A DNA stretch of 64,000 nt from Chryseobacterium luteum (GTDB taxonomy: Bacteria; Bacteroidota; Bacteroidia; Flavobacteriales; Weeksellaceae): positions 248,001-312,000 of the forward strand of contig NZ_JPRO01000002.1 of assembly GCF_000737785.1 (NCBI RefSeq), written 5' to 3'. Within the stretch, counting starts at the first letter, position 1, and every line of letters starts with the position of its first letter. The translations under genes and the position numbers were made by a program. This document shows, one piece after another, positions 54,501-61,997 of this stretch. Under the pieces are notes generated by a model. The model was given only the letters and a program-made list of their open reading frames with translations, had not been told where the DNA came from and did no database searches.

Positions 54501-54821
54501 CTGTACAGATTGTCCCTGGTTGTTACCGAAAGTAATTCCACGGATGATGGAACCTTTAGAGTTCAGTTCTCCTAAAAATCTTTTCTTGTCATTTCTGGCC
54601 AGTACCGCTTCGTCTACAATTATTTTGTTGTTGGTTTTTACGAAATCCAGTGTGTCTTTTGCAAAAATATCCTGTTCAAACCGTGCAGCCAGGATACTGT
54701 CTTTTTTAATACTGTCTTCCGGAATGTTGGGATTTTTCCACGAAAATATCTGTGCATGAGCCGAAAATATGCCCATGAAAAACAAACCGATCAGAAGAAA
54801 AAAATTCCGCAAGTGTTTCAA
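51585..54821 (-). CDS. Large outer-membrane protein with EF-hand-like loop
   Basis: 1078 residues. Signal peptide near 1-23 (FFLLIGLFFMGIFSAHAQ). About 85-110 (GSIIRGITFGNNQGQSVQSS, MDLQISGRLSKDVTILASIS) and a long series of aromatic beta strands make a large barrel ending SMQVKASF. Near residue 770 is DYNGDGIQQLDEFEIAEY, a perfect 12-residue EF-hand/dockerin-type calcium loop (D-x-N-x-D-G, Glu at position 12). Proteins like this are widespread in Bacteroidetes but without assigned function; I do not recognise a named family. The start is TTG 54821: no in-frame ATG precedes the signal peptide. Single gene. Confidence 0.8.
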   Translation of the reverse strand: MKHLRNFFLLIGLFFMGIFSAHAQIFSWKNPNIPEDSIKKDSILAARFEQDIFAKDTLDFVKTNNKIIVDEAVLARNDKKRFLGELNSKGSIIRGITFGNNQGQSVQSSMDLQISGRLSKDVTILASISDHNLPIQADGYTQTLEEFDKIYMQLNIKDKSILRAGHLDLVESKNYFAKFQRRSMGLEFQTEFGKDNKTFVDISMGVARSEFHRVRFQGVEGNQGPYRLTGKNGEQFITLISGSEQVFIDGILMKRGENQDYVINYNTGEVTFTSFRPIFQQNFITISYNYTNRNYSRYLFTGKLEHQREKFKAGLSWFMENDNKNAPLSLNLSKEDEQILANAGNDPNLMYAPSGVVTPYDVNKILYRLNPAGNFYEFSTDQNEKLYQVSFTYFGINQGDYKITQTTNNGRVFEYVGNNMGDYKAVRKLPSPQKSQVYSVNSEYLLKEGKVGADFSLSNYDLNLFSSKDAAQNIGYAWRIFGNKSFTKSNWKGTPSFEYQYIDKQFHILDRINDVEFSRDFNLVQEFSQRTQNRFIFSFLNKWNNKSTLNYRINYLDEQDSYKGMKNDLDFSWITGKFFTKGNFSYLNTNATLQDTKFIRGGASTEFTGKKGSWALGGSMEHNEKKYNDTQLMDVTSFSWKEIFVQKKVGDSTRTKLLAKVYMRDNDSVRNNRLESMNNILGIMAESQLIKTERTTLNALVHYRKFFYQNDEADMTRNNDFVVGNILYNQQLFRNGMRLQAFYELGNGQEAQREFQYLKVTDGQGVYKWTDYNGDGIQQLDEFEIAEYSDLAQYIRIYTNSVRYIPSNKNKIQLALFVNPSIVFNSENAFLKRWNFNVSLNSQNSFYKKDKVLVLNPFEKNSDQILKNQNILASVQFNPTEKSGWNGNYRFITNDNLINANFSNEEREQTSHFINIGYWFNKEFRVDWENSVHDLRNSSQLFATRDYRLNNIETKPKATYKFTDAIQAELSSAYRQKKRIDGEELLKAFDITGTIQWERRKTSIRGNFSFINNNFTGNNFSIVGNQMLDGLKPGKNQVWSVFIQQAINSFLQLNLNYEGRNSGERTIHIGSMQVKASF

Positions 54822-54896
54822 AATAGTTCGTAAAAATAACTAAAAAATGTTAATGGAAATAGGTTAATCATTATTAACAAAAAATTAATGCTATTA

Positions 54897-54928
54897 TTGT
54901 CCCAAATGAAAAAAATGATCTAATTTTG
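54897..54928 (+). promoter_or_regulatory. Promoter of the T9SS-sorted protein gene
   Basis: TTG (54897-54899), 21 bases, TAATTTTG (54921-54928); ATG 54963. Confidence 0.7.
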
Positions 54929-54962
54929 AACCGTAAATTATAATAATCAAACTTTTTAAATT

Positions 54963-55736
54963 ATGAAAAAACTTTATTCATTTTTTGCTACAGTTATGGT
55001 AGCATCAGGTATTTTTGCACAAACAGTTTTTAATGCTACATTTAGTGATGTATCAGGAACTGGAGGAAATGATGGTGGCTGGAGTGGAGGTGTTGCGAAT
55101 GGAACTTTTACTGATGGTTCTTCTTCCTATACTACTGGTGGGGCATGGACGCTTTTGAAAGTCTACAAAGGAGATGGATGTCTAAAGGTAGGAACTTCAT
55201 CATTGAAAGGATCTGTCACTACACCTGCTATTACACTAACCGGAAATGCAACTTTAACTTTTAGAGCAGGTGCCTGGAATGGAGCAAATGAAACTACAAC
55301 TTTAAATGTTTCTGCTACCGGAGCTACTTTAAGCCAGGCTAATGTAACTTTGGTAAAAGGTGCTTTTTCAACTTACACCGTGGATATTACAGGTGCTACA
55401 GGAAATGTAGTTCTTAAATTTGAAGCTGCTGCTGCTGGTAATAATAGATTCTTTATTGATGATATCAAAGTAACTACAGGGTCACTGGCAGTTTCTGATA
55501 TCAAAAACGCAAAAGCAGGAAGCTTTGTAAAAAACACTTTCGTGAAAAGTGACGAAATTACTTTCGGAGCTGATGTGAAGGATGTAAAAGTTTACAATAT
55601 GTTCGGACAGGTAGTTAAGTCTGCTTCTGTAAAAGAAAATGGTAGTGTAAGCGTTGCTGAACTGGCAAAAGGGAACTACATCGTTACCGGAACTGTAAAT
55701 AATGAGCCGGTATCTCAGAAGATCCTAAAAGACTAA
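54963..55736 (+). CDS. Secreted protein with type IX secretion sorting domain
   Basis: 257 residues. Signal peptide MKKLYSFFATVMVASGIFAQ. About 20-175 form a Gly/Thr/Ser-rich jelly-roll-like beta domain (SDVSGTGGNDGGWSGGVANG, ITLTGNATLTFRAGAWNGAN, VDITGATGNVVLKFEAAAAG, NRFFIDDIKVTTG), similar to carbohydrate-binding or choice-of-anchor modules. The last about 75 are a type A T9SS C-terminal domain (VKVYNMFGQVVKSASVKENG, VAELAKGNYIVTGTVNNEPV, SQKILKD). It is therefore exported through T9SS and attached or released at the cell surface. No enzymatic motif. Strong own promoter and terminator. Confidence 0.93.
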   Translation: MKKLYSFFATVMVASGIFAQTVFNATFSDVSGTGGNDGGWSGGVANGTFTDGSSSYTTGGAWTLLKVYKGDGCLKVGTSSLKGSVTTPAITLTGNATLTFRAGAWNGANETTTLNVSATGATLSQANVTLVKGAFSTYTVDITGATGNVVLKFEAAAAGNNRFFIDDIKVTTGSLAVSDIKNAKAGSFVKNTFVKSDEITFGADVKDVKVYNMFGQVVKSASVKENGSVSVAELAKGNYIVTGTVNNEPVSQKILKD

Positions 55737-55755
55737 TTTTAGTTTTATAACATAC

Positions 55756-55792
55756 GCTCCGGCCATTTCGCAGAAATGGCCGGAGCTTTTTT
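55756..55792 (+). terminator. Terminator of the T9SS-sorted protein gene
   Basis: GCTCCGGCCATTTC (55756-55769), GCA, perfect complement (55773-55786), TTTTTT. Confidence 0.95.
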
Positions 55793-56021
55793 GTATAATT
55801 ACTTTCAATAATAGAGTTTTATTTAAAATATTTAATTAAAACATTGAATTGGGTGTATTTTTTTGAATGTTTTAATTTTTGTGGTATCGTATTTGATATA
55901 TCAGATATAGCAAGATATCAATTAGTCCTTTGGATTATGAAATTCTTTTAAAAAGATATTAAAGTTAGTTTTCAATATAACATGTTAAAGAAGCAGCTGT
56001 TTTTTACAGTTGCTTTTTATT

Positions 56022-58844
56022 TTAATACCATCCTCTTCTGGCAGCATTGATAACTGCCCCAAGATTGAGTACCAGAGTATATCTTATACGTTTTGTATAA
56101 TCCTTAAAAGAAGGCTCGAAGCCTAAGGACGACTGTATCGGGAAATAAATTTCAAGGAAATCAGGGATAAGCCTTACTTTAATACCGCTGTCCCAGATGA
56201 ATTCCGCAGGACGGTTTTTATTCTTATAAATTCCTGCATCCGCATACACATGAAAGATCTTCCATACGCTTGAATCTACATTAAAAGAAGTGATCCACTG
56301 ATTAACAGATCCCGGGATAAAAGATTTAAAACCTCCATCAGCTAAAATAAACTGTTGCGATAAAAAGCCGCTGTTGGCACTTTCACCCAACAGATTATAA
56401 GAGAAAGAATAGTTTGATACTCTTGAAATTCCGTAGTTGAACGTATTATTCCTGGTTTCATTTCTTATAAAATAACCGGCAAACAACCTGACGCTTAACT
56501 TTTGTTTCGGAGCAAATTCCCACCTGTAAAATCCTTCAGCAGTTATCTTGTTGAAGTCTTCCATTCCCTGAGTGCTTAGGCTCAGGCTTTTTTCGTGGAT
56601 CATCTGACTGTCGCTGTATCCGTACCCTGCACTCCAGAGATTATACTTGTCATAATCTTTACTGGCAATCATCTGCGGGCTGAGGTCTCTCTCCAGATAA
56701 TTGTAAGAAAATCCTAAACTTCTGCTTACCGTACTTCGGGGATTTTTCCTGAAATTGAAATTGGAAAATAGGGAACCTTTTCTGTAAGCCAGCCCGTAAT
56801 CATAATGGAAATAAGAACCCGATACTCCCAAAGTAATGCTTCTGAAAATACTTTCGGCGGGAAGAAAAGAGTAGGAGATAGCCCCTGATCCAGTCAGTTT
56901 TCCGGTTCCGGTACTATAGGTGGGAGTAAATGAGTACAGGAATTTCTGGTCGAAGAAAGACTGGTTTTTTAAATTCACTCCCAGAAGGAATTTATCATAA
57001 GTATTATTAAAACGTACCCTTGGGCTGACGTATATTTCGTTGTATTCAGGATTGGGTATATCCTTAAGAAGTTTGAATTTTATCTTTTTTGCATTCGAAA
57101 ACAGGCCTTTAGCATATAAAAAATTGTCCCGGTATTTAGATTCAGGGAAAATATAATCTGAGTTAAGAGTGACTTTGTGGATGTCTTCTGAAGCGGGAAG
57201 AGCGAAATTGGTTATCCTTTCGTTTTCTTCTGTTTCCACCCAATAAGATTTTGCTGTACCTTCGCTTGTCTGTGTTTCGAGTCGTACGGGAATGGGAGAA
57301 TCTGTATTTTTGGCGATTCTGATATTCAGGGAATCATCCTGCTTCTTAATATTTTTCAGTCTGAAGTTAACCCTGTTTTTTTGCTTTAAAAAGTCAGGCA
57401 GATACCCTGAAGTTCTGTCTTTTTCTGCAAGTTCTTTCAGAAATTCTTCCGGATCGATCTTCTTGTCTGTATTTTTGGAAATATAATCTTTCACTGTATC
57501 GTTGAAACGATCATAGCCCATTTTTTCTGCGGTATAATTAAACAGGCTTCCCGTTTCAAAACTGCTGATAGCCATGTCATTAAAGTTGCTCAGAACAGTG
57601 AAGTTTTCGCTGATCTTCTGGTCCAGGTTCTGGGACATGATGTACTGGTAAGCCAGCCCGTAGCGGTCAATCAATTTTACCTGGGATGCGTGGAACAGCT
57701 TTAATGGCTTTACCCCGAAAATACGGGTTTCCGGCAGGGTACCCAATAGCTTGGTGTCTTTGTAGAACTTTTGAAGATACTGGATTTCCAGATAAGATTT
57801 TAAACCGTTCTTAAACCAGTGATTTTTCTGTTTATCCGCAATGATGCTTTCTTCAAGTATTTTTTTTGCAATGATTCCGAAATAATCAAGATCTGTTTTT
57901 TCAGAAGCGGTGAACAGCTGGAATTTAAATTTCCAGAAAGTGATATCATTATTCCCGAAAAAGTCCTCCGAGGCTCTGAATTTATCCGAAATAAAAAGGT
58001 TTTTCGGAAGAAATCCAATTTTTTCTTTAATGAATTTCAAATGAAGAGGCAGGTAAAATTCAAGATTCTGCTTTTCTTCCGGTTTCAGATTATACCCGAA
58101 TTTAATTTCAGTATCTGTTCCGTCCACATTCACTTTTATAGAAGGAAGACCGTTCTGTGAGATCAGAAATTCAGGATCGGAATCAAGATAGCCTTTAAAG
58201 GCATTCATCTGAACCTGCGGGAGATTACTTTCGATAAAACTGTTCGGAGGAAGATCAAAATTAACGGTCCAGAAAGTATTAAAGCTTACCGATTCCTCGA
58301 TGTCGTGATAGTTTCTTTTTGAAATATTGTCCGGATCAAAATGATCCGGAACAATAAAGAAATATTTTAATGCAGTTATAGATTCAGACGTACCGTAACC
58401 CGTAAATTTCTTGTCGGGAAGCAGCATTCTGTACTGAAGCTGTAATTTAATGCTTTCACCGGGTTTCAAAGCCTCTGTCAAAGGAAGAAAAAGATTCTCA
58501 TCTGCAGTGGAATTCACGGCAACAGCCTGCTGTGCTGAATTTTTGATTTGCAGATCCGTAAGCTTGCCCAGCTGATCGGTTTTCGCAAAATGCAGGTCAC
58601 TGTTCCTGTCTTCCAGTTTTCTGTAGACCAGTGATGTTCCCTTTTTATTATATGCGGAAACCCAATTGAGAAGCTTTACCGACTGCAGGTCTTTGTCGGA
58701 ATGATTGTAATACACAATTTCCTGATTCACCTCCAGCGTTTTTCTGTCGGCAGATAGTTTTGCTTCAATATATATACTGTCTTTTTGCCCGGAAACCTGT
58801 ACAATTCCCCAAAACAAAACAAGGCAAGTGGTGATCTTTTTCAA
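56022..58844 (-). CDS. Outer-membrane protein with degenerate M1-peptidase-like domain
   Basis: 940 residues. Signal peptide MKKITTCLVLFWGIVQVSGQ. About 20-250 resemble the N-terminal beta saddle of M1 aminopeptidases (EVNQEIVYYNHSDKDLQSVK, LKPGESIKLQLQYRMLLPDK). About 260-480 match the helical catalytic fold (HWFKNGLKSYLEIQYLQKFY, LIDRYGLAYQYIMSQNLDQK), but the HEXXH and the following Glu are missing: where WLNEGFAxYxE is expected there is WFKNGLKSYLE. About 600-940 are barrel strands (LYSFTPTYSTGTGKLTGSGA, LSVRLFAGYFIRNETRNNTF) with C-terminal RRGWY. No zinc peptidase activity is expected. Promoter at 58862. Function unknown. Confidence 0.8.
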   Translation of the reverse strand: MKKITTCLVLFWGIVQVSGQKDSIYIEAKLSADRKTLEVNQEIVYYNHSDKDLQSVKLLNWVSAYNKKGTSLVYRKLEDRNSDLHFAKTDQLGKLTDLQIKNSAQQAVAVNSTADENLFLPLTEALKPGESIKLQLQYRMLLPDKKFTGYGTSESITALKYFFIVPDHFDPDNISKRNYHDIEESVSFNTFWTVNFDLPPNSFIESNLPQVQMNAFKGYLDSDPEFLISQNGLPSIKVNVDGTDTEIKFGYNLKPEEKQNLEFYLPLHLKFIKEKIGFLPKNLFISDKFRASEDFFGNNDITFWKFKFQLFTASEKTDLDYFGIIAKKILEESIIADKQKNHWFKNGLKSYLEIQYLQKFYKDTKLLGTLPETRIFGVKPLKLFHASQVKLIDRYGLAYQYIMSQNLDQKISENFTVLSNFNDMAISSFETGSLFNYTAEKMGYDRFNDTVKDYISKNTDKKIDPEEFLKELAEKDRTSGYLPDFLKQKNRVNFRLKNIKKQDDSLNIRIAKNTDSPIPVRLETQTSEGTAKSYWVETEENERITNFALPASEDIHKVTLNSDYIFPESKYRDNFLYAKGLFSNAKKIKFKLLKDIPNPEYNEIYVSPRVRFNNTYDKFLLGVNLKNQSFFDQKFLYSFTPTYSTGTGKLTGSGAISYSFLPAESIFRSITLGVSGSYFHYDYGLAYRKGSLFSNFNFRKNPRSTVSRSLGFSYNYLERDLSPQMIASKDYDKYNLWSAGYGYSDSQMIHEKSLSLSTQGMEDFNKITAEGFYRWEFAPKQKLSVRLFAGYFIRNETRNNTFNYGISRVSNYSFSYNLLGESANSGFLSQQFILADGGFKSFIPGSVNQWITSFNVDSSVWKIFHVYADAGIYKNKNRPAEFIWDSGIKVRLIPDFLEIYFPIQSSLGFEPSFKDYTKRIRYTLVLNLGAVINAARRGWY

Positions 58845-58861
58845 TATCCTGTGATAAAGCC

Positions 58862-58891
58862 CAAATATAAACTTATTTTGAAAATATTCAA
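58862..58891 (-). promoter_or_regulatory. Promoter of the degenerate-M1 barrel gene
   Basis: Minus TTG (58889-58891), 19 bases, TATATTTG (58862-58869). Confidence 0.78.
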
Positions 58892-58898
58892 CAGCGTT

Positions 58899-60278
58899 TT
58901 AGCCCTGGGTGGTATTTTTTTGCAAAGAATTAACATATGCATTCCAGCCTTCATTTTTATAAGTAACGGCAGCCTTTTCAGGGTCGTCGGATTTATAAAT
59001 TCCCCTTCCTACAATAATGAAATCTGAATGAAGCATTTTGAAAACATGCTCAGGTGTATTGTACTGCTGTCCTTTTCCGTCTCCTGAATCTGCAAGATTA
59101 ACGCCCGGAGTGAAAAGCAGCAGCTCTTCAGGAATCGGGTTCTGTGATACCCCTCCGATCACGTTTGGATGTGATAATGCTACTTTCAGAGCCTCTTCGC
59201 GGTAGCTGGCCGTAGTAAGAGCGCCTTTGGAGGACATTCCTACAATAGCGACAACACCTACATTTTTGAAGCAGTCTAAAGATTCAAAACCTCCGATTAC
59301 CTGTGACGTTACAAAATCTGCCCAGTCTGTAATTTTAAATACACCGCTGGTAAACTGCAGTTCCTGTGTATTACCGATATCTGCAAATTTTCGGTCCTCC
59401 ATTAGTAAAAACCGGTGTTTTTCAGCCAAAGCCTTTAAAGGGACGATTGTTTTTTCGTATTCAAAATCCGAAATAATATCAATGTGAGTTTTTAATGCAA
59501 TAATGTGAGGGCCTACTTTTTCAGCAAGGGAAAGCAGTTCCTGAGTCGTAGTAACGTCTGCAGATGCAATCAGGTTTGATTTTTTCGACAAAGCTGTTTC
59601 CAGTAATTTTTTGGAAACCGAATGTTGTGCATGCTCTAATTTCTGTTCGTAAGAACTTCTCGTCTTTTCTTCAAACTGAATATGGTTTCCGTGAAGGAAA
59701 TCCTGGATTCTTTTTACTTCTTCATCAGACAGTTCTCCGTTTTCCTGGAGAATAGTGCAAACCTCTGAAATATTGAAAAGGGTATGAACTCTGTAGCCTT
59801 TGCTTTCCAGCAGCTGTTTTCCGCCCTGCTCTCTGTCAAGAACCACAACGATGTCCGCTACTTTAAGGTCTTCCTGCTCTACCTCGGCAATAGTTTCGAT
59901 AAGAGATTTTCCCGAAGTGATGACATCTTCTACCAAAAGACAGTTCTGCCCTTTCTGGTAAATTCCTTCAATCAGCTTTTTCGTTCCGTAGTTTTTAGCC
60001 TCTTTTCTTTTAATAATTAATGGAATATAGCTTTCCAGAGACATGGCAGTGGCCATCGGAAGGGCTGCATAAGGTACTCCGCAGATTAAATCAAAATTAT
60101 CCAGTGGAAGCATTTCCAATAAATAATTAGCCAGATTCTTTAAGATTTTAGGGTCTGAAGCCAAAGGTCTCAGGTCTACATAGAACGGACTTTCGATACC
60201 GCTTTTTAAGGTAAACCTTCCGAATTTGATGATGCCCAGCTTATAGCACTCTAAGAAAAATTCTTTTTTACTTTCCAT
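58899..60278 (-). CDS. pyrEF: Bifunctional orotate phosphoribosyltransferase / OMP decarboxylase (UMP synthase)
   Basis: Last two steps of UMP synthesis on one chain of 459 residues, OPRT first. OPRT (about 1-200): FGRFTLKSGIESPFYVDLRP, ICGVPYAALPMATAM, KRKEAKNYGTKKLIEG (flexible loop) and the PRPP motif LLVEDVITSGKSLIET, then VLDREQGGKQLLESKG. OMPDC (about 225-459): SADVTTTQELLSLAEKVGP, ALKTHIDII, the DxKxxD core in FLLMEDRKFADIGNT, WADFVTSQVIGG, and TPGVNLADSGDGKGQQYNTP then IIVGRGIYKSDDPEKAA. The domain order and long stretches are those of eukaryotic UMPS rather than of separate PyrE and PyrF. Promoter -7 at 60298. No other pyr genes nearby. Confidence 0.95.
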   Translation of the reverse strand: MESKKEFFLECYKLGIIKFGRFTLKSGIESPFYVDLRPLASDPKILKNLANYLLEMLPLDNFDLICGVPYAALPMATAMSLESYIPLIIKRKEAKNYGTKKLIEGIYQKGQNCLLVEDVITSGKSLIETIAEVEQEDLKVADIVVVLDREQGGKQLLESKGYRVHTLFNISEVCTILQENGELSDEEVKRIQDFLHGNHIQFEEKTRSSYEQKLEHAQHSVSKKLLETALSKKSNLIASADVTTTQELLSLAEKVGPHIIALKTHIDIISDFEYEKTIVPLKALAEKHRFLLMEDRKFADIGNTQELQFTSGVFKITDWADFVTSQVIGGFESLDCFKNVGVVAIVGMSSKGALTTASYREEALKVALSHPNVIGGVSQNPIPEELLLFTPGVNLADSGDGKGQQYNTPEHVFKMLHSDFIIVGRGIYKSDDPEKAAVTYKNEGWNAYVNSLQKNTTQG

Positions 60279-60297
60279 TCTTTTTTATTAGATGCTG

Positions 60298-60305
60298 CAA
60301 ATTTA
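60298..60305 (-). promoter_or_regulatory. -7 element of the UMP synthase gene
   Basis: Minus-strand TAAATTTG, 19 bases before the ATG. The nearest TTG is only 11 bases away. Confidence 0.5.
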
Positions 60306-60350
60306 ATGATTTGAAACAAGGCTTAAAAATTTATCAGTCAATTGTCAATA

Positions 60351-60378
60351 AAAAACCATCCTGAACATTTCAGGATGG
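60351..60378 (-). terminator. Terminator of the YkvA-like gene
   Basis: Minus CCATCCTGAA, ATG, TTCAGGATGG then TTTTTTATTG; 25 bases after the stop. Confidence 0.9.
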
Positions 60379-60402
60379 CTTAAATATATTTCTGTAATTA
60401 TT

Positions 60403-60744
60403 TTATTTTACAATTTCTGCATCGATCACTTTAGTGCCTTTCAGCCTTTGTTCAGCTTCCCACATTAAGAATTTATCCACTTCTTTGATAAGCTTTGGAA
60501 TCGTTAGCGATAATACTGCAAGGTCATCCATGACGCCCAATACAGGCACTGCAAATTCCGGAAGTAAGTCAATAGGGGAGATAACATATAAAATTCCCAG
60601 AAGCGGAAGAATAATATCGATGGATCTTATCGGATATTCTCCTTTTCTCCATAATTTAACCATTCTGAAGATATCGGGGATTTTTTTTACAAAGCCTTTG
60701 TGGGCGATGGCTTCTTTGGCAAGATTTAATTTTGAATATTTCAT
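60403..60744 (-). CDS. YkvA-family (DUF1232) small membrane protein
   Basis: 113 residues. The centre (about 35-95) reads PIRSIDIILPLLGILYVISP, IDLLPEFAVPVLGVMDDLAVL, SLTIPKLIKEVDKFL, which is the DUF1232 signature (YxxSPxDLxPExxPxxGxxDD) with one or two membrane helices. The first 35 residues are basic and helical. Function unknown. Monocistronic with its own terminator. Confidence 0.93.
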   Translation of the reverse strand: MKYSKLNLAKEAIAHKGFVKKIPDIFRMVKLWRKGEYPIRSIDIILPLLGILYVISPIDLLPEFAVPVLGVMDDLAVLSLTIPKLIKEVDKFLMWEAEQRLKGTKVIDAEIVK

Positions 60745-60828
60745 TCTGTGTTTAGTTTTAATAAATTTTTCAACGTAATAGATTTCACAAATTCTATACC
60801 AATAAATTATAAAATTTAGTTAAAAAAA

Positions 60829-61368
60829 TTACTTGATGATATTGTCAATGAACTGATGTACAGTTTCTGTGTTCCAATCCCTATAGGCATCCTCTTTTAT
60901 GATGATTCTTCCGTGCTGATCAATAAGAAAAGTGGTAGGGAATACTTTGGGAAGAATTTTTTCAGAAATAGGACTTTGTGCAATATATACGGGAACGGTG
61001 TAATTATTTTCCTTTAAAAACTTTTTTACATCATCTTCCTTATCATTCATGGCAATAAGTATAAAATCTACATTTCCTTTTCTGGAATCATATAACTTCT
61101 GGATGGTTGGCCATTCTTTTCTGCATGGCGGGCACCATGTTCCCCAGAAATTAAGAAAAACAGGCTTGTTCCTGAAAGCTTTCAGATTGGTGCTTGGTAC
61201 ATTGATTCCTTTAAGCTCAATATCATAATCTTCTTCGTTTACATGTACGGCATTTTCAATCGTAGCAATGGGGAAGAACTGGTCTCTGAGGTATTCTTTT
61301 ATTCCGGGAACAAAAGCTACAACACCGATAATGATGATGAGGACGAGATAAATGATATTCTTTTTCAT
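60829..61368 (-). CDS. TlpA-type membrane-anchored thioredoxin
   Basis: 179 residues. N-terminal anchor about 4-21 (NIIYLVLIIIIGVVAFVPG). The thioredoxin fold is near 45-178 with FLNFWGTWCPPCRKEWPTIQ (active site Cys79 and Cys82), LIAMNDKEDDVKKFLKEN, VFPTTFLIDQHGRII with the cis-Pro. The redox pair faces the periplasm. Role: thiol-disulfide reduction, for example in cytochrome c maturation or resistance. It is 48 bases downstream of the thioredoxin-like gene at 61417 on the same strand and may share a transcript. Confidence 0.93.
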   Translation of the reverse strand: MKKNIIYLVLIIIIGVVAFVPGIKEYLRDQFFPIATIENAVHVNEEDYDIELKGINVPSTNLKAFRNKPVFLNFWGTWCPPCRKEWPTIQKLYDSRKGNVDFILIAMNDKEDDVKKFLKENNYTVPVYIAQSPISEKILPKVFPTTFLIDQHGRIIIKEDAYRDWNTETVHQFIDNIIK

Positions 61369-61416
61369 GCGTTGATTTTACTGTTATTTTTTTGCCGTAT
61401 GGAATTCAATGTCTGA

Positions 61417-61980
61417 TTATAATAGTTCCAGAATCTCCTGAACTGCATCTTTGCCTCTGTTTTTTGCATAATACAGCTGAAGGTCATTATAGAAATTATC
61501 TTTTGGATAGGCCTCGGGATCTGCTTTGTGCTTCATTAACAGCTCGTGTCCGTATTTCGGGCGGGGTCCCCATGAGTTCTTAACGTTGAAATCCTTATCA
61601 AGAATAATTACTTTAGGGATAGATTCCGTACCGTTGGTCAGGTATTGGTTAATCAGGCTTTTATCACTGTCCCTGAGAAAAAGCCTCACATCGTTGTGGC
61701 CTTTGAAAAAGGTAATAAGTGCCGGAACCGTTGCACTGGCATCGCCGCACCAGGCTTCCGAAATGATCAGTATCTTTCCGTCAAAATTCTTAGCGGCTAA
61801 TTCTTTTAACTGTTCTTCATCCGGAACATACTTTTTCAGTGTTCTGTCCATTCTCTGAAGCCCAAGTTCGTAATATTGTTTATAGTCGGTTTCCTGTTGG
61901 TTGGAAGGATTTTCTAATCTTTCTTTTCCGATGCGGATGTATTCTTCAAAAGAAATTCCCTGATCCCAGTAATTTTTCAT
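61417..61980 (-). CDS. Thioredoxin-fold protein with WCGDA in place of WCGPC
   Basis: 187 residues, cytosolic. About 1-60 are helical (WDQGISFEEYIRIGKERLEN, YYELGLQRMDRTLKKYVPDE). The thioredoxin fold follows: KILIISEAWCGDASATVPAL (Cys78; the second Cys is Ala81), VRLFLRDSDKSLINQYL, ESIPKVIILDKDFNVKNSWGPRP. With only one active-site Cys it cannot act as a dithiol reductase; monothiol chemistry (perhaps with a low-molecular-weight thiol) or a binding role is inferred. Related WCGD proteins are common in Bacteroidetes and Firmicutes. It lies 17 bases after aroC. Confidence 0.85.
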   Translation of the reverse strand: MKNYWDQGISFEEYIRIGKERLENPSNQQETDYKQYYELGLQRMDRTLKKYVPDEEQLKELAAKNFDGKILIISEAWCGDASATVPALITFFKGHNDVRLFLRDSDKSLINQYLTNGTESIPKVIILDKDFNVKNSWGPRPKYGHELLMKHKADPEAYPKDNFYNDLQLYYAKNRGKDAVQEILELL

Positions 61981-61997
61981 TACTAAAAATATTTATG

